Below are positions 7,097 through 14,563 of a stretch of DNA of 15,090 nucleotides, piece after piece. Under the pieces are notes generated by a model. That model was not told the DNA's origin, made no database searches, and worked only from the letters and a program-made list of their open reading frames with translations. Position 1 is the stretch's first letter. Every line of letters starts with the position of its first letter. The DNA is from Gammaproteobacteria bacterium (GTDB lineage: Bacteria; Pseudomonadota; Gammaproteobacteria; Arenicellales; Poriferihabitantaceae): contig VXPI01000002.1 in the NCBI GenBank assembly GCA_009839585.1, forward strand, positions 1 through 15,090, written 5' to 3'. A program made the translations under genes and the position numbers.

Positions 7097-9772
7097 ATGA
7101 CTCAACAAAGCAAAGATTCATTTGACAGCTTTTCCACTCTCGAAGTTTCCGGGAAAGCCTACGGTTATTACAACCTGAATTCTGAAAAAATATCAGGACT
7201 CGGGGATATCCGCTCCTTGCCCAACTCCATCAAGGTTCTGCTCGAGAATCTCCTCAGACATGATGACGGCTCTGAAAACTCGCGCAAGGACATTGAAGTC
7301 GTTGCCAACAGTGCCACGAACTATCTCAGTCATGAAATTGCCTATTATCCTGCCCGCGTGTTGATGCAGGACTTTACCGGTGTTCCGGCAGTGGTTGATC
7401 TCGCCGCCATGCGCGATGCGCTGGTCAAGGCCGGAGCCGACCCTGAGAAGATCAACCCCCTTTCACAAGTCGATCTGGTGATTGACCATTCTGTCGTGAT
7501 CGACAGATTTGCCTCAAATTCCGCATTTGCGGCCAATGTCGAACTGGAGATGCAGAGAAATGCCGAGCGCTATGCATTCCTGAAATGGGGCCAGGGTGCC
7601 TTCAACAATTTCAGGCTTGTGCCTCCGGGCACCGGAATCATTCACCAGGTGAATCTGGAATATATCGCACAAGCTGTATGGACCCGGGAGCAGGAGGGGC
7701 AGACCATTGCCTTCCCGGACACGCTGGTGGGCACAGACAGCCACACTACCATGATCAATGGCCTCGGTGTTCTGGGTTGGGGGGTTGGCGGTATCGAGGC
7801 CGAAGCAGCGATGCTGGGTCAGGCTATCCCGATGCTCATCCCGGAAGTAGTCGGATTTGAATTGAGCGGAAAGCTCAAGGACGGCATTACTGCTACCGAT
7901 CTGGTGTTGCGCATCGTGCAAATGCTCCGCGAGCATGGCGTGGTTGGAAAATTTGTCGAGTTCTATGGGTCGGCACTGGATGACTTGCCATTGGCAGATC
8001 GGGCAACTATTGCCAATATGGCTCCTGAATATGGTGCAACCTGTGGATTCTTTCCCATTGACCGGAAAACCATCGAGTATCTCGAACTCAGCGGCCGGGA
8101 TAAAGAAGTCACGAATCTTGTTGAAGCGTATTGCAAGGCTCAGGGTATGTGGCGTGAGTCCGATACCCCGGACCCGGTTTTTCAGTCCGTATTGCATCTT
8201 GATTTGGCTGAAGTCAGGCCAAACCTGTCCGGTCCGAGTCGCCCACAGGATCGGGTCCCCATGCCAGAATTGCGGGAAGCTACAGAAGAGTTCATTACTG
8301 CGAATGTCGAGAAAGATCAAGTCGAATCGGCATTTCAAAGTAGCGATGATTTCGAAATGACCCATGGGGACGTGGTGGTTGCCGCAATTACATCTTGCAC
8401 CAATACCTCCAATCCGGCCGTTATGATTGGGGCCGGCCTAGTTGCGAAAAAGGCATCAGAGCGGGGACTTAGCCGTAAACCCTGGGTCAAGACGTCTCTT
8501 GCCCCGGGATCCAAGGTGGTCACCGAATATCTCGAAAAAGCGGGCCTGCAAACCTATCTGGATGAAATGGGATTCAATACCGTAGCGATCGGTTGTACAA
8601 CCTGTATCGGAAATTCGGGCCCCCTGCCTGAACCTGTTCATAACACCATCAAGGATAATAATCTGGTGGTCTCGTCAGTGCTCTCGGGCAATCGTAATTT
8701 CGAAGGGCGTATTCATCCGCTGGTCAAAGCGAATTGGCTGGCTTCGCCGCCTTTGGTGGTTGCCTATGCACTGGCAGGTACCACTCGAATTAATCTGGAC
8801 AGCGAACCCATTGGCAAGGATCAGGATGGCAAGGATGTTTTCTTGCATGATCTCTGGCCAAGCAATGATGAAGTGGCAAACGAGATTGGCAAAATAGACA
8901 AATCCATGTTTATTGAAAAATATGCCAATGTGTTTGAAGGGGATGACAAATGGCAGGCGATTCCTGCAGGTTCAGGTACTACCTATTCTTTTCCGCCGGA
9001 GTCGACTTATATTCAGCTGCCTCCGTTCTTTGACGAGATTTATACCAGTGGCAAGGACCAGAACATTATGGGTGCCAGAATTCTCGCGATGCTTGGTGAT
9101 TCGGTAACCACGGACCACATCTCTCCGGCAGGTTCCATTGCCCAGGGTAGCCCTGCAGCAAAATACCTGATCTCCAGGGGAGTTGAGCCAAAGGATTTCA
9201 ACTCCTACGGATCAAGGCGCGGCAATCATGAAGTAATGATGCGAGGCACATTTGCCAACATTCGTATCCGTAACGAGCTGGTTCCAGGGGTTGAAGGGGG
9301 ATATACCCGTCTGTCAGATTCCGAAGAAGTATTGTCTATCTATGATGCGGCGATGCACTACATGGAGCATGGTATTTCTTCAGTGGTGATTGCAGGCAAG
9401 GAATACGGCACCGGTTCGAGTCGAGACTGGGCCGCCAAGGGTGCATTGCTGCTGGGCGTTAAAGCCGTGATCGTAGAGAGCTATGAAAGAATCCACCGTT
9501 CGAATCTGGTAGGCATGGGGGTTTTGCCGTTGCAATTCATGCCGGGCGAAGATCGCAATACCCATGGTATAAAAGGCTCAGACACTATCGACATACTCGG
9601 ATTGGATGGTGAGTTAACGCCAGGCCAGATATTTGAGGCCAATATCAATCGGGCTGACGGCTCAATCGACAAGATTCAGCTGAAGTCCAGAATCGATACA
9701 GCAATCGAGGTTGAGTACTACCTTTCGGGCGGGGTACTGCATTATGTTCTCAACCGGATTTGCGACAATTGA
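7097..9772 (+). CDS. acnA: Aconitate hydratase A (aconitase)
   Basis: It interconverts citrate and isocitrate via cis-aconitate in the TCA cycle, in the cytoplasm, using a [4Fe-4S] cluster. From the ATG at 7097 the protein has 891 residues, the same length as E. coli AcnA, and begins MTQQSKDSFDS. The three cluster cysteines are seen: C434 in TSCTNTSNP, and C500 and C503 in GCTTCIGNSGP. Other family motifs include GTDSHTTMINGLGVLGWGVG, GSSRDWAAKG and the swivel domain SYERIHRSNLVGMG near the C-terminus. The frame is open further back to an ATG at 7016 (918 residues), but the extra 27 residues do not resemble AcnA. Neither start has a clear Shine-Dalgarno. Its stop overlaps the next short ATG (TGATG). 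The gene looks intact. Confidence 0.97.
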   Translation: MTQQSKDSFDSFSTLEVSGKAYGYYNLNSEKISGLGDIRSLPNSIKVLLENLLRHDDGSENSRKDIEVVANSATNYLSHEIAYYPARVLMQDFTGVPAVVDLAAMRDALVKAGADPEKINPLSQVDLVIDHSVVIDRFASNSAFAANVELEMQRNAERYAFLKWGQGAFNNFRLVPPGTGIIHQVNLEYIAQAVWTREQEGQTIAFPDTLVGTDSHTTMINGLGVLGWGVGGIEAEAAMLGQAIPMLIPEVVGFELSGKLKDGITATDLVLRIVQMLREHGVVGKFVEFYGSALDDLPLADRATIANMAPEYGATCGFFPIDRKTIEYLELSGRDKEVTNLVEAYCKAQGMWRESDTPDPVFQSVLHLDLAEVRPNLSGPSRPQDRVPMPELREATEEFITANVEKDQVESAFQSSDDFEMTHGDVVVAAITSCTNTSNPAVMIGAGLVAKKASERGLSRKPWVKTSLAPGSKVVTEYLEKAGLQTYLDEMGFNTVAIGCTTCIGNSGPLPEPVHNTIKDNNLVVSSVLSGNRNFEGRIHPLVKANWLASPPLVVAYALAGTTRINLDSEPIGKDQDGKDVFLHDLWPSNDEVANEIGKIDKSMFIEKYANVFEGDDKWQAIPAGSGTTYSFPPESTYIQLPPFFDEIYTSGKDQNIMGARILAMLGDSVTTDHISPAGSIAQGSPAAKYLISRGVEPKDFNSYGSRRGNHEVMMRGTFANIRIRNELVPGVEGGYTRLSDSEEVLSIYDAAMHYMEHGISSVVIAGKEYGTGSSRDWAAKGALLLGVKAVIVESYERIHRSNLVGMGVLPLQFMPGEDRNTHGIKGSDTIDILGLDGELTPGQIFEANINRADGSIDKIQLKSRIDTAIEVEYYLSGGVLHYVLNRICDN

Positions 9773-9882
9773 TGGAGTTGTTTTGGATTCGACCCCTGAA
9801 AAAGAGTATCTGTCTTAGTGAAATGATCCGCGGTCGACTAGACACATATCCGGGTGTTTCGCCTATGGGTTGCCAATCATGA
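9772..9882 (+). CDS. Possible small ORF of 36 codons overlapping the acnA stop
   Basis: The acnA stop TGA (9770-9772) shares a base with an ATG that opens a 36-residue frame, MELFWIRPLKKS...DTYPGVSPMGCQS, ending at 9880-9882. No independent ribosome binding site is seen, so any translation would rely on coupling. I recognise no family. It may be a relic of a gene that once followed acnA. Confidence 0.2.
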   Translation: MELFWIRPLKKSICLSEMIRGRLDTYPGVSPMGCQS

Positions 9883-9959
9883 AGAATCATTATCAACAAG
9901 GTGTGCCGGATCATATTCCAGCCCTGTCGGCATTTTTCGAGGGTCTGGATAATGAATAA
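9879..9959 (+). CDS. Possible small ORF of 26 codons, ATGA-overlapping both neighbours
   Basis: The ATG at 9879 overlaps the previous stop as ATGA, and the stop (9957-9959) overlaps the start of the nuclease gene by 8 bp. The 26 residues read MKNHYQQGVPDHIP...FFEGLDNE. The pattern HIPALSAFFEGL resembles HLSDLQGFFNSL at the start of the next protein. It could therefore be a duplicated or displaced piece of that N-terminus. The purine tract at its end supplies the ribosome binding site of the next gene. It is very short and uncertain. Confidence 0.2.
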   Translation: MKNHYQQGVPDHIPALSAFFEGLDNE

Positions 9960-10467
9960 CAGCACGAATTTAGCAAGGGAATCCCATCTCTCTGATCTGC
10001 AGGGTTTCTTCAACAGTCTTGGACCAATCATCCGCATAGCTGAGCAAGCACAGCTCAAACTTGACCGACTGGTCGCGACCCAATTTTCGCTTTTCGATTT
10101 CTTCAATGAACGGGCGGAAAATTTGTCCCGCATCTTCAGAGAGATGCTCAATCCAGCCGGAACAAATGGTCAGGGCGATACGTTTCTTTGTCTCTTCCTG
10201 GAAGAAGTCTTTAAGGTACTCGATGAAGAAGTGAAAGAAGGCTTCCCAACCAGGGATTTGTGTGGTAGCCAAATCTGTCTCGAACACAGAACAGATTATG
10301 GGCGAAGAATCGACATCGTTATAAGGATGCCCAAAACAGGGGGCAACAAGCGGATTGGCATTGAAAACAAGCCATGGGCTGGGGAATCGCTAAGTCAACT
10401 CAAATACTATCTGGAGTCACTCCCCAATTGTTTTATTTTTGAATTCTGGAACAGCAGGAGTTCTTAG
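9952..10467 (+). CDS. PD-(D/E)XK nuclease family protein (PDDEXK_4-like), C-terminally truncated
   Basis: The 171 residues carry the N-terminal and catalytic part of a PDDEXK_4-type protein: FSLFDFFNERAENLSRIFREML, a GQGD...FL motif at about 73-80, then RRIDIVI with D121 and IGIENKPWAGE with E138, N139 and K140. D121 and E138-x-K140 are the expected metal and catalytic residues. Relatives are usually 350 residues or more, and continue after the QLxxYxxYL helix (here QLKYYLESL). This protein instead ends after about 20 unrelated residues just before the next gene, so it is probably truncated by a rearrangement near 10430, or frameshifted. The ATG at 9952 is preceded by GAGGG (9939-9943) at good spacing. 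The frame also opens at GTG 9901. The active site is present, but the fold is incomplete, so activity is doubtful. Confidence 0.7.
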   Translation: MNNSTNLARESHLSDLQGFFNSLGPIIRIAEQAQLKLDRLVATQFSLFDFFNERAENLSRIFREMLNPAGTNGQGDTFLCLFLEEVFKVLDEEVKEGFPTRDLCGSQICLEHRTDYGRRIDIVIRMPKTGGNKRIGIENKPWAGESLSQLKYYLESLPNCFIFEFWNSRSS

Positions 10468-10472
10468 TATTT

Positions 10473-11729
10473 ATGGAGTATCCACATATCGTAAAATTCT
10501 CAGGAGGTCGCTCGTCAGGAATGATGTTGCTTCACTTATTAAAGGAAGGCCAGCTAAACCCTATGCGCGGAGACGCAATTGTCTTCAATAATACATCTGC
10601 AGAACATCCAGAAACATACAACTTTACTCGAAAGATTAAAAAGTTGGCAGAAAAAGAGTTCAATATCCCCTTTTTCTGGATTGAATTTCAGACTTTTGAG
10701 GATGCAAGTGATCACGGTACATGGGTTCGGAAACCCACTTATCGGATAGTAAACGATCAGCCTCGCTCAAAGGGTAACCCTGCTGGCTATCACCATAGTG
10801 GTGAGGTCTTTGAAGAGATGATTTCCACAAATGGTTATGTACCAAATATGCTGTCGCGAAACTGCACTTTATTTATGAAGATATTTGTGACTAATGCTTT
10901 CTTAACGAATTGGTTTGCGATGAATTCTGGTATATCTCGTTGTGGTCATAATGGTGAAACATCCCGAATGACAGATCAGATGGTTATAAGCGACCATCGT
11001 CGGGCTGGAGGCCGGGTTCCAGATGAAATTCTTTTAGAAAAAAAGTACTATGTTCGGCAATGTCCCCACTATAGACCAGCCCAGAATTGGCAAGACTTTA
11101 CCAGTGCGAATATAGTTTTTGACAACCCATTGCTTAAGAAAAATATTTTGGGAGGGAAAGCTGAACTTTATGGCTCTCATGCGGCTAATTATTATTCTTA
11201 TTTGGGGATTCGGTCTGATGAGAAGCATCGTGCCGAGAAAATCAGGGCCCGTGTGGCGGCCAGTGCCAAAGGTAAAACGCGTTCTCTTTTTCAGCAACCT
11301 CCTGGAGAAATAATCTTGACTCCATTAGTAGATAGCGGCGTTGATCAGCAAGGTGTTCTTTCATTTTGGATAGAGCAGGAATTCGATCTTAACCTTCCAC
11401 TTAATGGGCTTTATTCAAATTGTTTATTTTGCCCATTAAAGGGGAAAAAGAAACTGGTTAGAATTGCTAGGGAAGAACTTGCCTCGGAGAAATTTACACC
11501 CGTTTCTATAGATTGGTGGGCTGGCATGGAGGAAAAATATAGCCGAGACCTCATAGCTGAAGAACGCTCAATAACCAATACGGAAGTAACCACTGTTGGA
11601 TTCTTTGGTGCAAGTAGTATGAAAACATATGCCGCTTTGAAAGAGGAGGCAGAAACAGGCATTGATGTTGATTGTGATGCTGAATATTTGGTAAACGAAG
11701 ACTATTCAGTTTGCCAGTGCACGGACTAA
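10473..11729 (+). CDS. PAPS-reductase-like PP-loop protein (adenine nucleotide alpha-hydrolase superfamily)
   Basis: The 418 residues start with the PP-loop ATP-pyrophosphatase signature FSGGRSSGMM (9-18), followed by a Rossmann-like strand ending in FNNTSAEHPETYNF. This is the usual layout of phosphoadenosine phosphosulfate reductase-like proteins of phages and defence islands. LSRNCTLFMKI (about 128-138, C131) matches the family's conserved Cys-Thr-x-x-x-Lys stretch. Near the C-terminus YSNCLFCPLKGKKKL (C317 and C320), followed by SIDWWAGME, fits the NCxxCxLKG...WW motif of the longer members, possibly a metal or Fe-S site. The protein is longer than true CysH and is unlikely to act in assimilatory sulfate reduction. 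AGGAG at 10456-10460 is a somewhat distant ribosome binding site. It is co-directional with the GHKL ATPase, 75 bp upstream. DndC, the phosphorothioation enzyme, is a distant relative, so nucleic-acid modification is possible but unproven. Confidence 0.8.
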   Translation: MEYPHIVKFSGGRSSGMMLLHLLKEGQLNPMRGDAIVFNNTSAEHPETYNFTRKIKKLAEKEFNIPFFWIEFQTFEDASDHGTWVRKPTYRIVNDQPRSKGNPAGYHHSGEVFEEMISTNGYVPNMLSRNCTLFMKIFVTNAFLTNWFAMNSGISRCGHNGETSRMTDQMVISDHRRAGGRVPDEILLEKKYYVRQCPHYRPAQNWQDFTSANIVFDNPLLKKNILGGKAELYGSHAANYYSYLGIRSDEKHRAEKIRARVAASAKGKTRSLFQQPPGEIILTPLVDSGVDQQGVLSFWIEQEFDLNLPLNGLYSNCLFCPLKGKKKLVRIAREELASEKFTPVSIDWWAGMEEKYSRDLIAEERSITNTEVTTVGFFGASSMKTYAALKEEAETGIDVDCDAEYLVNEDYSVCQCTD

Positions 11730-11804
11730 AAGGCATGTTAACGCTCCGTAGTGCATCGACAACAGGCATGAAGACGGCAAATTTAGTTAAAGATTGAGGG
11801 AAAT

Positions 11805-13676
11805 TTGGAACTGTATTTTAGATTAGGGGATATGGCAGGTTTCACAGCCAGCAAACTAGCCGAGTTGCAACAAGGGTTTGCCATACCGATAAGAGAGTTA
11901 GTGCAAAATTCAATGGATGCTTCCGTGGAGGCTGAAAATGATGCTTGCAAGGTTGATATATATATCGAATCAGTAAAGAAAAAAGACATTCCTTGTATTG
12001 ATGAATACCAAAAAATACTTGAACTAGCTGTCAAGACTCAAAAGGAAAGTGGCAGTTATCAAAACCAGCAAAAGCAAGTAGTCGATAAAATAAAAACAGC
12101 ATTAGAGAAGGATGACATTCCAGTTATGATGTTTGCTGACAATGGTGCAGGATTGACAACTGAAAAACTTGAAGCACTGTTGTCAGAGAGGAGCCATAAA
12201 AGTGACAGTAATTCTTCGGGTGGGTCTTATGGTGTAGGCCACCTTTCTGCATATTCTCTCTCTGCACTTCAGTATATTCTTTACAGTAGCCGTCACAAAA
12301 CCTCATATGGCAATCAGAGAACTATATTTACGGGTTCGCCAATATTAGCTGGATATAGAAGTGAAGATCTTGTGCAACGAGGTCCTGTTGGGAGAATTGT
12401 AGCTGATAAACCATCAGAAGAGAAGAATCCAGAGTATAAATATCTAGATCAGTGTCCTCGCTTTCTTGAAAATATTTTGGAGAATCTTTCATCTACTGGA
12501 ACGGTCGTCACTATTTTGGGATTATCAGAACAGTGGGGGGAAGAAGCCGAATACGCGATTGTCAGTCATTTCTTTTCTGCTTTAGCATACGGTTCCTTGA
12601 AAGTGACAATCCATCGATCAGGTAAGAAACCTATATCACTTGACGAGAGCCAAATACAAAAGTTGATTGGTTCTCGTAAAGGCCAAAAGAACGCAAGGAG
12701 TTCAAAAGGAGAAATATTATCCGGACAAGCTGTATGGAACTCTTATCAGACCATCAAGTCCCCGAACATGCACAGTATAAAACTAAAAAATGGCGACAGT
12801 GTTTCTATTTATGTGAGCATAAACGCTGATAAATCGGAATCATCAGTCGCATTGATTCGAAGCGATATGTTGATAGCTCGACATGATAATATGATTTGCC
12901 ATGATTTTGACAACTTGCGAAAAAATCCAGATTATGAACCGTTCACATTGATCATAGATGTTGGCATCAAGGAAGCGCCAAACTTATTTACATTGATAAA
13001 GCAAGCGGAAGGGCCTAACCATAATAGACTGATAGCAAAAAACTTGATGGAGAATAAGAGGCATGAACTCAATTCTTTACTAACGGAACTATGCGATAAG
13101 ACAAAACCTTGGCTCCAAGAAATTGATCGGCAATCTTTTGACTTGCCATTGTTCACAATACCGCAGAAAGCAAACGAGAACTCATCAAGGGGTACTCAAA
13201 ACCCCAGTACTCCCCCAAGAGCTAAACCAGTAAAGCCAAATCAGGAACCCCCTCCTGAAGGCGATCCGAAACCACCACCCAGTACTCCAAGGCCGAAACC
13301 CAATACTCCTAAAATTTCCAATCGCCCACTAGAAGCAAAAGTTGCTGCTCGTTATATGGAACATCTTGGCCAACTCAAAGTTGACATTCGTATCACACCG
13401 CATAAGTCGGATGACCGTGATGATGCCTATTTGGCATTTTCATTAGGAGAGGATTTGGACAGAAATTTGGGTATGCCCACTTGGTTAGCATTTTCAGACA
13501 TTACCCTGAATGGTAATGAAATAAAACTAAAAAGTAATGAAGAGTTTCGGATTAATTTGGGCATGTTGGAAGCGTCTAAGACTTACACGGTGGTAGCTCA
13601 ATTGCAAAAACCTGAAGAATGGTCAAACAGTTTGAAATATGCTTTGCAACCGTTATTATGGTTGAGACGGAAATAA
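11805..13676 (+). CDS. MORC/MutL-like GHKL ATPase of a conflict (MORC-Z1-type) operon
   Basis: The 623 residues begin with a GHKL ATPase: N-box RELVQNSMDA (30-39; E31, N35, D38), G1-box FADNGAGL (110-117; D112, G114, G116) and G2-box GGSYGVGHLSAYSLSAL (139-155). An insertion of about 70 residues, rich in Lys and Gln, separates the N-box and G1. A second domain carries ALIRSDMLIARHDN (349-362) and KQAEGPNHNRLI (399-410). These fit the S5-like transducer of bacterial MORC proteins found with Z1 helicases. A proline-rich linker (about 461-508, repeated PSTP/PKP) joins a C-terminal domain of about 110 residues. Start is TTG at 11805, after GAGGG at 11796-11800 with a short 4-base spacing. The next ATG (11832) would cut into the first strand. 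Such ATPases are thought to act as ATP-gated DNA clamps that direct nuclease partners. Confidence 0.82.
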   Translation: MELYFRLGDMAGFTASKLAELQQGFAIPIRELVQNSMDASVEAENDACKVDIYIESVKKKDIPCIDEYQKILELAVKTQKESGSYQNQQKQVVDKIKTALEKDDIPVMMFADNGAGLTTEKLEALLSERSHKSDSNSSGGSYGVGHLSAYSLSALQYILYSSRHKTSYGNQRTIFTGSPILAGYRSEDLVQRGPVGRIVADKPSEEKNPEYKYLDQCPRFLENILENLSSTGTVVTILGLSEQWGEEAEYAIVSHFFSALAYGSLKVTIHRSGKKPISLDESQIQKLIGSRKGQKNARSSKGEILSGQAVWNSYQTIKSPNMHSIKLKNGDSVSIYVSINADKSESSVALIRSDMLIARHDNMICHDFDNLRKNPDYEPFTLIIDVGIKEAPNLFTLIKQAEGPNHNRLIAKNLMENKRHELNSLLTELCDKTKPWLQEIDRQSFDLPLFTIPQKANENSSRGTQNPSTPPRAKPVKPNQEPPPEGDPKPPPSTPRPKPNTPKISNRPLEAKVAARYMEHLGQLKVDIRITPHKSDDRDDAYLAFSLGEDLDRNLGMPTWLAFSDITLNGNEIKLKSNEEFRINLGMLEASKTYTVVAQLQKPEEWSNSLKYALQPLLWLRRK

Positions 13677-13679
13677 CTT

Positions 13680-14555
13680 ATGACTGGTCATTTGCTATTA
13701 GATTTCCCGGTTCTGCAACCAGATGCAGGAGATTTTAGTCCTGATATTCAATACACAGTTGAAGCTATGAATTTCAACGGCACAAGGCTGAAAATAGACC
13801 ACCATCTCAGTGGCAAATCCTTCATCAGTAAACTGTTAAAGTCTCGCCATGCAAAATTTTCAGTGCAACTTTTCTACCAAGAGTGTTCAGAACGTCAAAC
13901 TTATACTTGTTGTGGTGAGGTAGACGGAGAAACTGGCGGAATAAATGCAACTCAAGATATTCCGTTGGGGTTTTCCTATTTGCCAGTTATCAAGCCCAGT
14001 ATTGTGGTTATAAAGGATACAAAATTAGTGCTAAATGAGAATTCGGGGCTGACTGATTTCTGGGAAGTTAATACAGAATTTGAAATACCGGCATACTCCA
14101 GAGTCGCACACCACGCCAAGTTGACATTTAGTAGTGGCGATATATCGAGTTTAATTCAAATAAAGGTAAATGAAGAAATGAAGCCGGGAACCATGAGCAT
14201 CAATGTTAGTGAATCTGCTAAAGAGGGCGAATCTCCTGTTGCATTAACTTGCTCTCCGGATGTTTTTGATGAATTAAAGCTGATTACACTATCACCACCT
14301 CAAAACAACAGAGAAGCAATGCGCTCTGGAATGGTAACCCAGGCTTTATGTGCAGTTTATGCATATATGCACAAGAGGCAAAGTAAAGATTCATGCGATG
14401 GAGAAGAACATCGCGATATTAGTAGCATATTACAAGCACATCATGATGAATTATACACAAAAACGGATATGAGCTGGAATGATGAAAATTTTGATCCAAG
14501 CTTGGCAGCTACGAGAATGCATCCTTATTCCATTCAATCCTTGCATAGTGGTTAG
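13680..14555 (+). CDS. Beta-rich protein of unknown function in the GHKL-ATPase operon
   Basis: The 291 residues start 3 bases after the ATPase stop, so the two genes are almost certainly co-transcribed and perhaps coupled. I do not recognise a domain. Residues 1-210 look mainly beta (alternating hydrophobic runs such as KFSVQLFYQE, FSYLPVIKPSIVVIKD and FEIPAYSRVAHHAKLTFS). Residues 215-240 hold a helix (REAMRSGMVTQALCAVYAYMHK), and the tail is acidic and His-rich. There is no signal peptide or membrane segment, so it is probably cytoplasmic. It may be a structural or adaptor subunit that works with the ATPase. A Shine-Dalgarno is not evident, in line with coupling. Confidence 0.8.
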   Translation: MTGHLLLDFPVLQPDAGDFSPDIQYTVEAMNFNGTRLKIDHHLSGKSFISKLLKSRHAKFSVQLFYQECSERQTYTCCGEVDGETGGINATQDIPLGFSYLPVIKPSIVVIKDTKLVLNENSGLTDFWEVNTEFEIPAYSRVAHHAKLTFSSGDISSLIQIKVNEEMKPGTMSINVSESAKEGESPVALTCSPDVFDELKLITLSPPQNNREAMRSGMVTQALCAVYAYMHKRQSKDSCDGEEHRDISSILQAHHDELYTKTDMSWNDENFDPSLAATRMHPYSIQSLHSG

Positions 14556-14563
14556 ACAGCATA

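Noticed and set aside
7514..8365. Long minus-strand frame of 283 codons inside acnA
   Set aside because: It is antisense to a well-conserved enzyme with all catalytic motifs. Its translation has no recognisable motif and its openness follows from acnA codon use.
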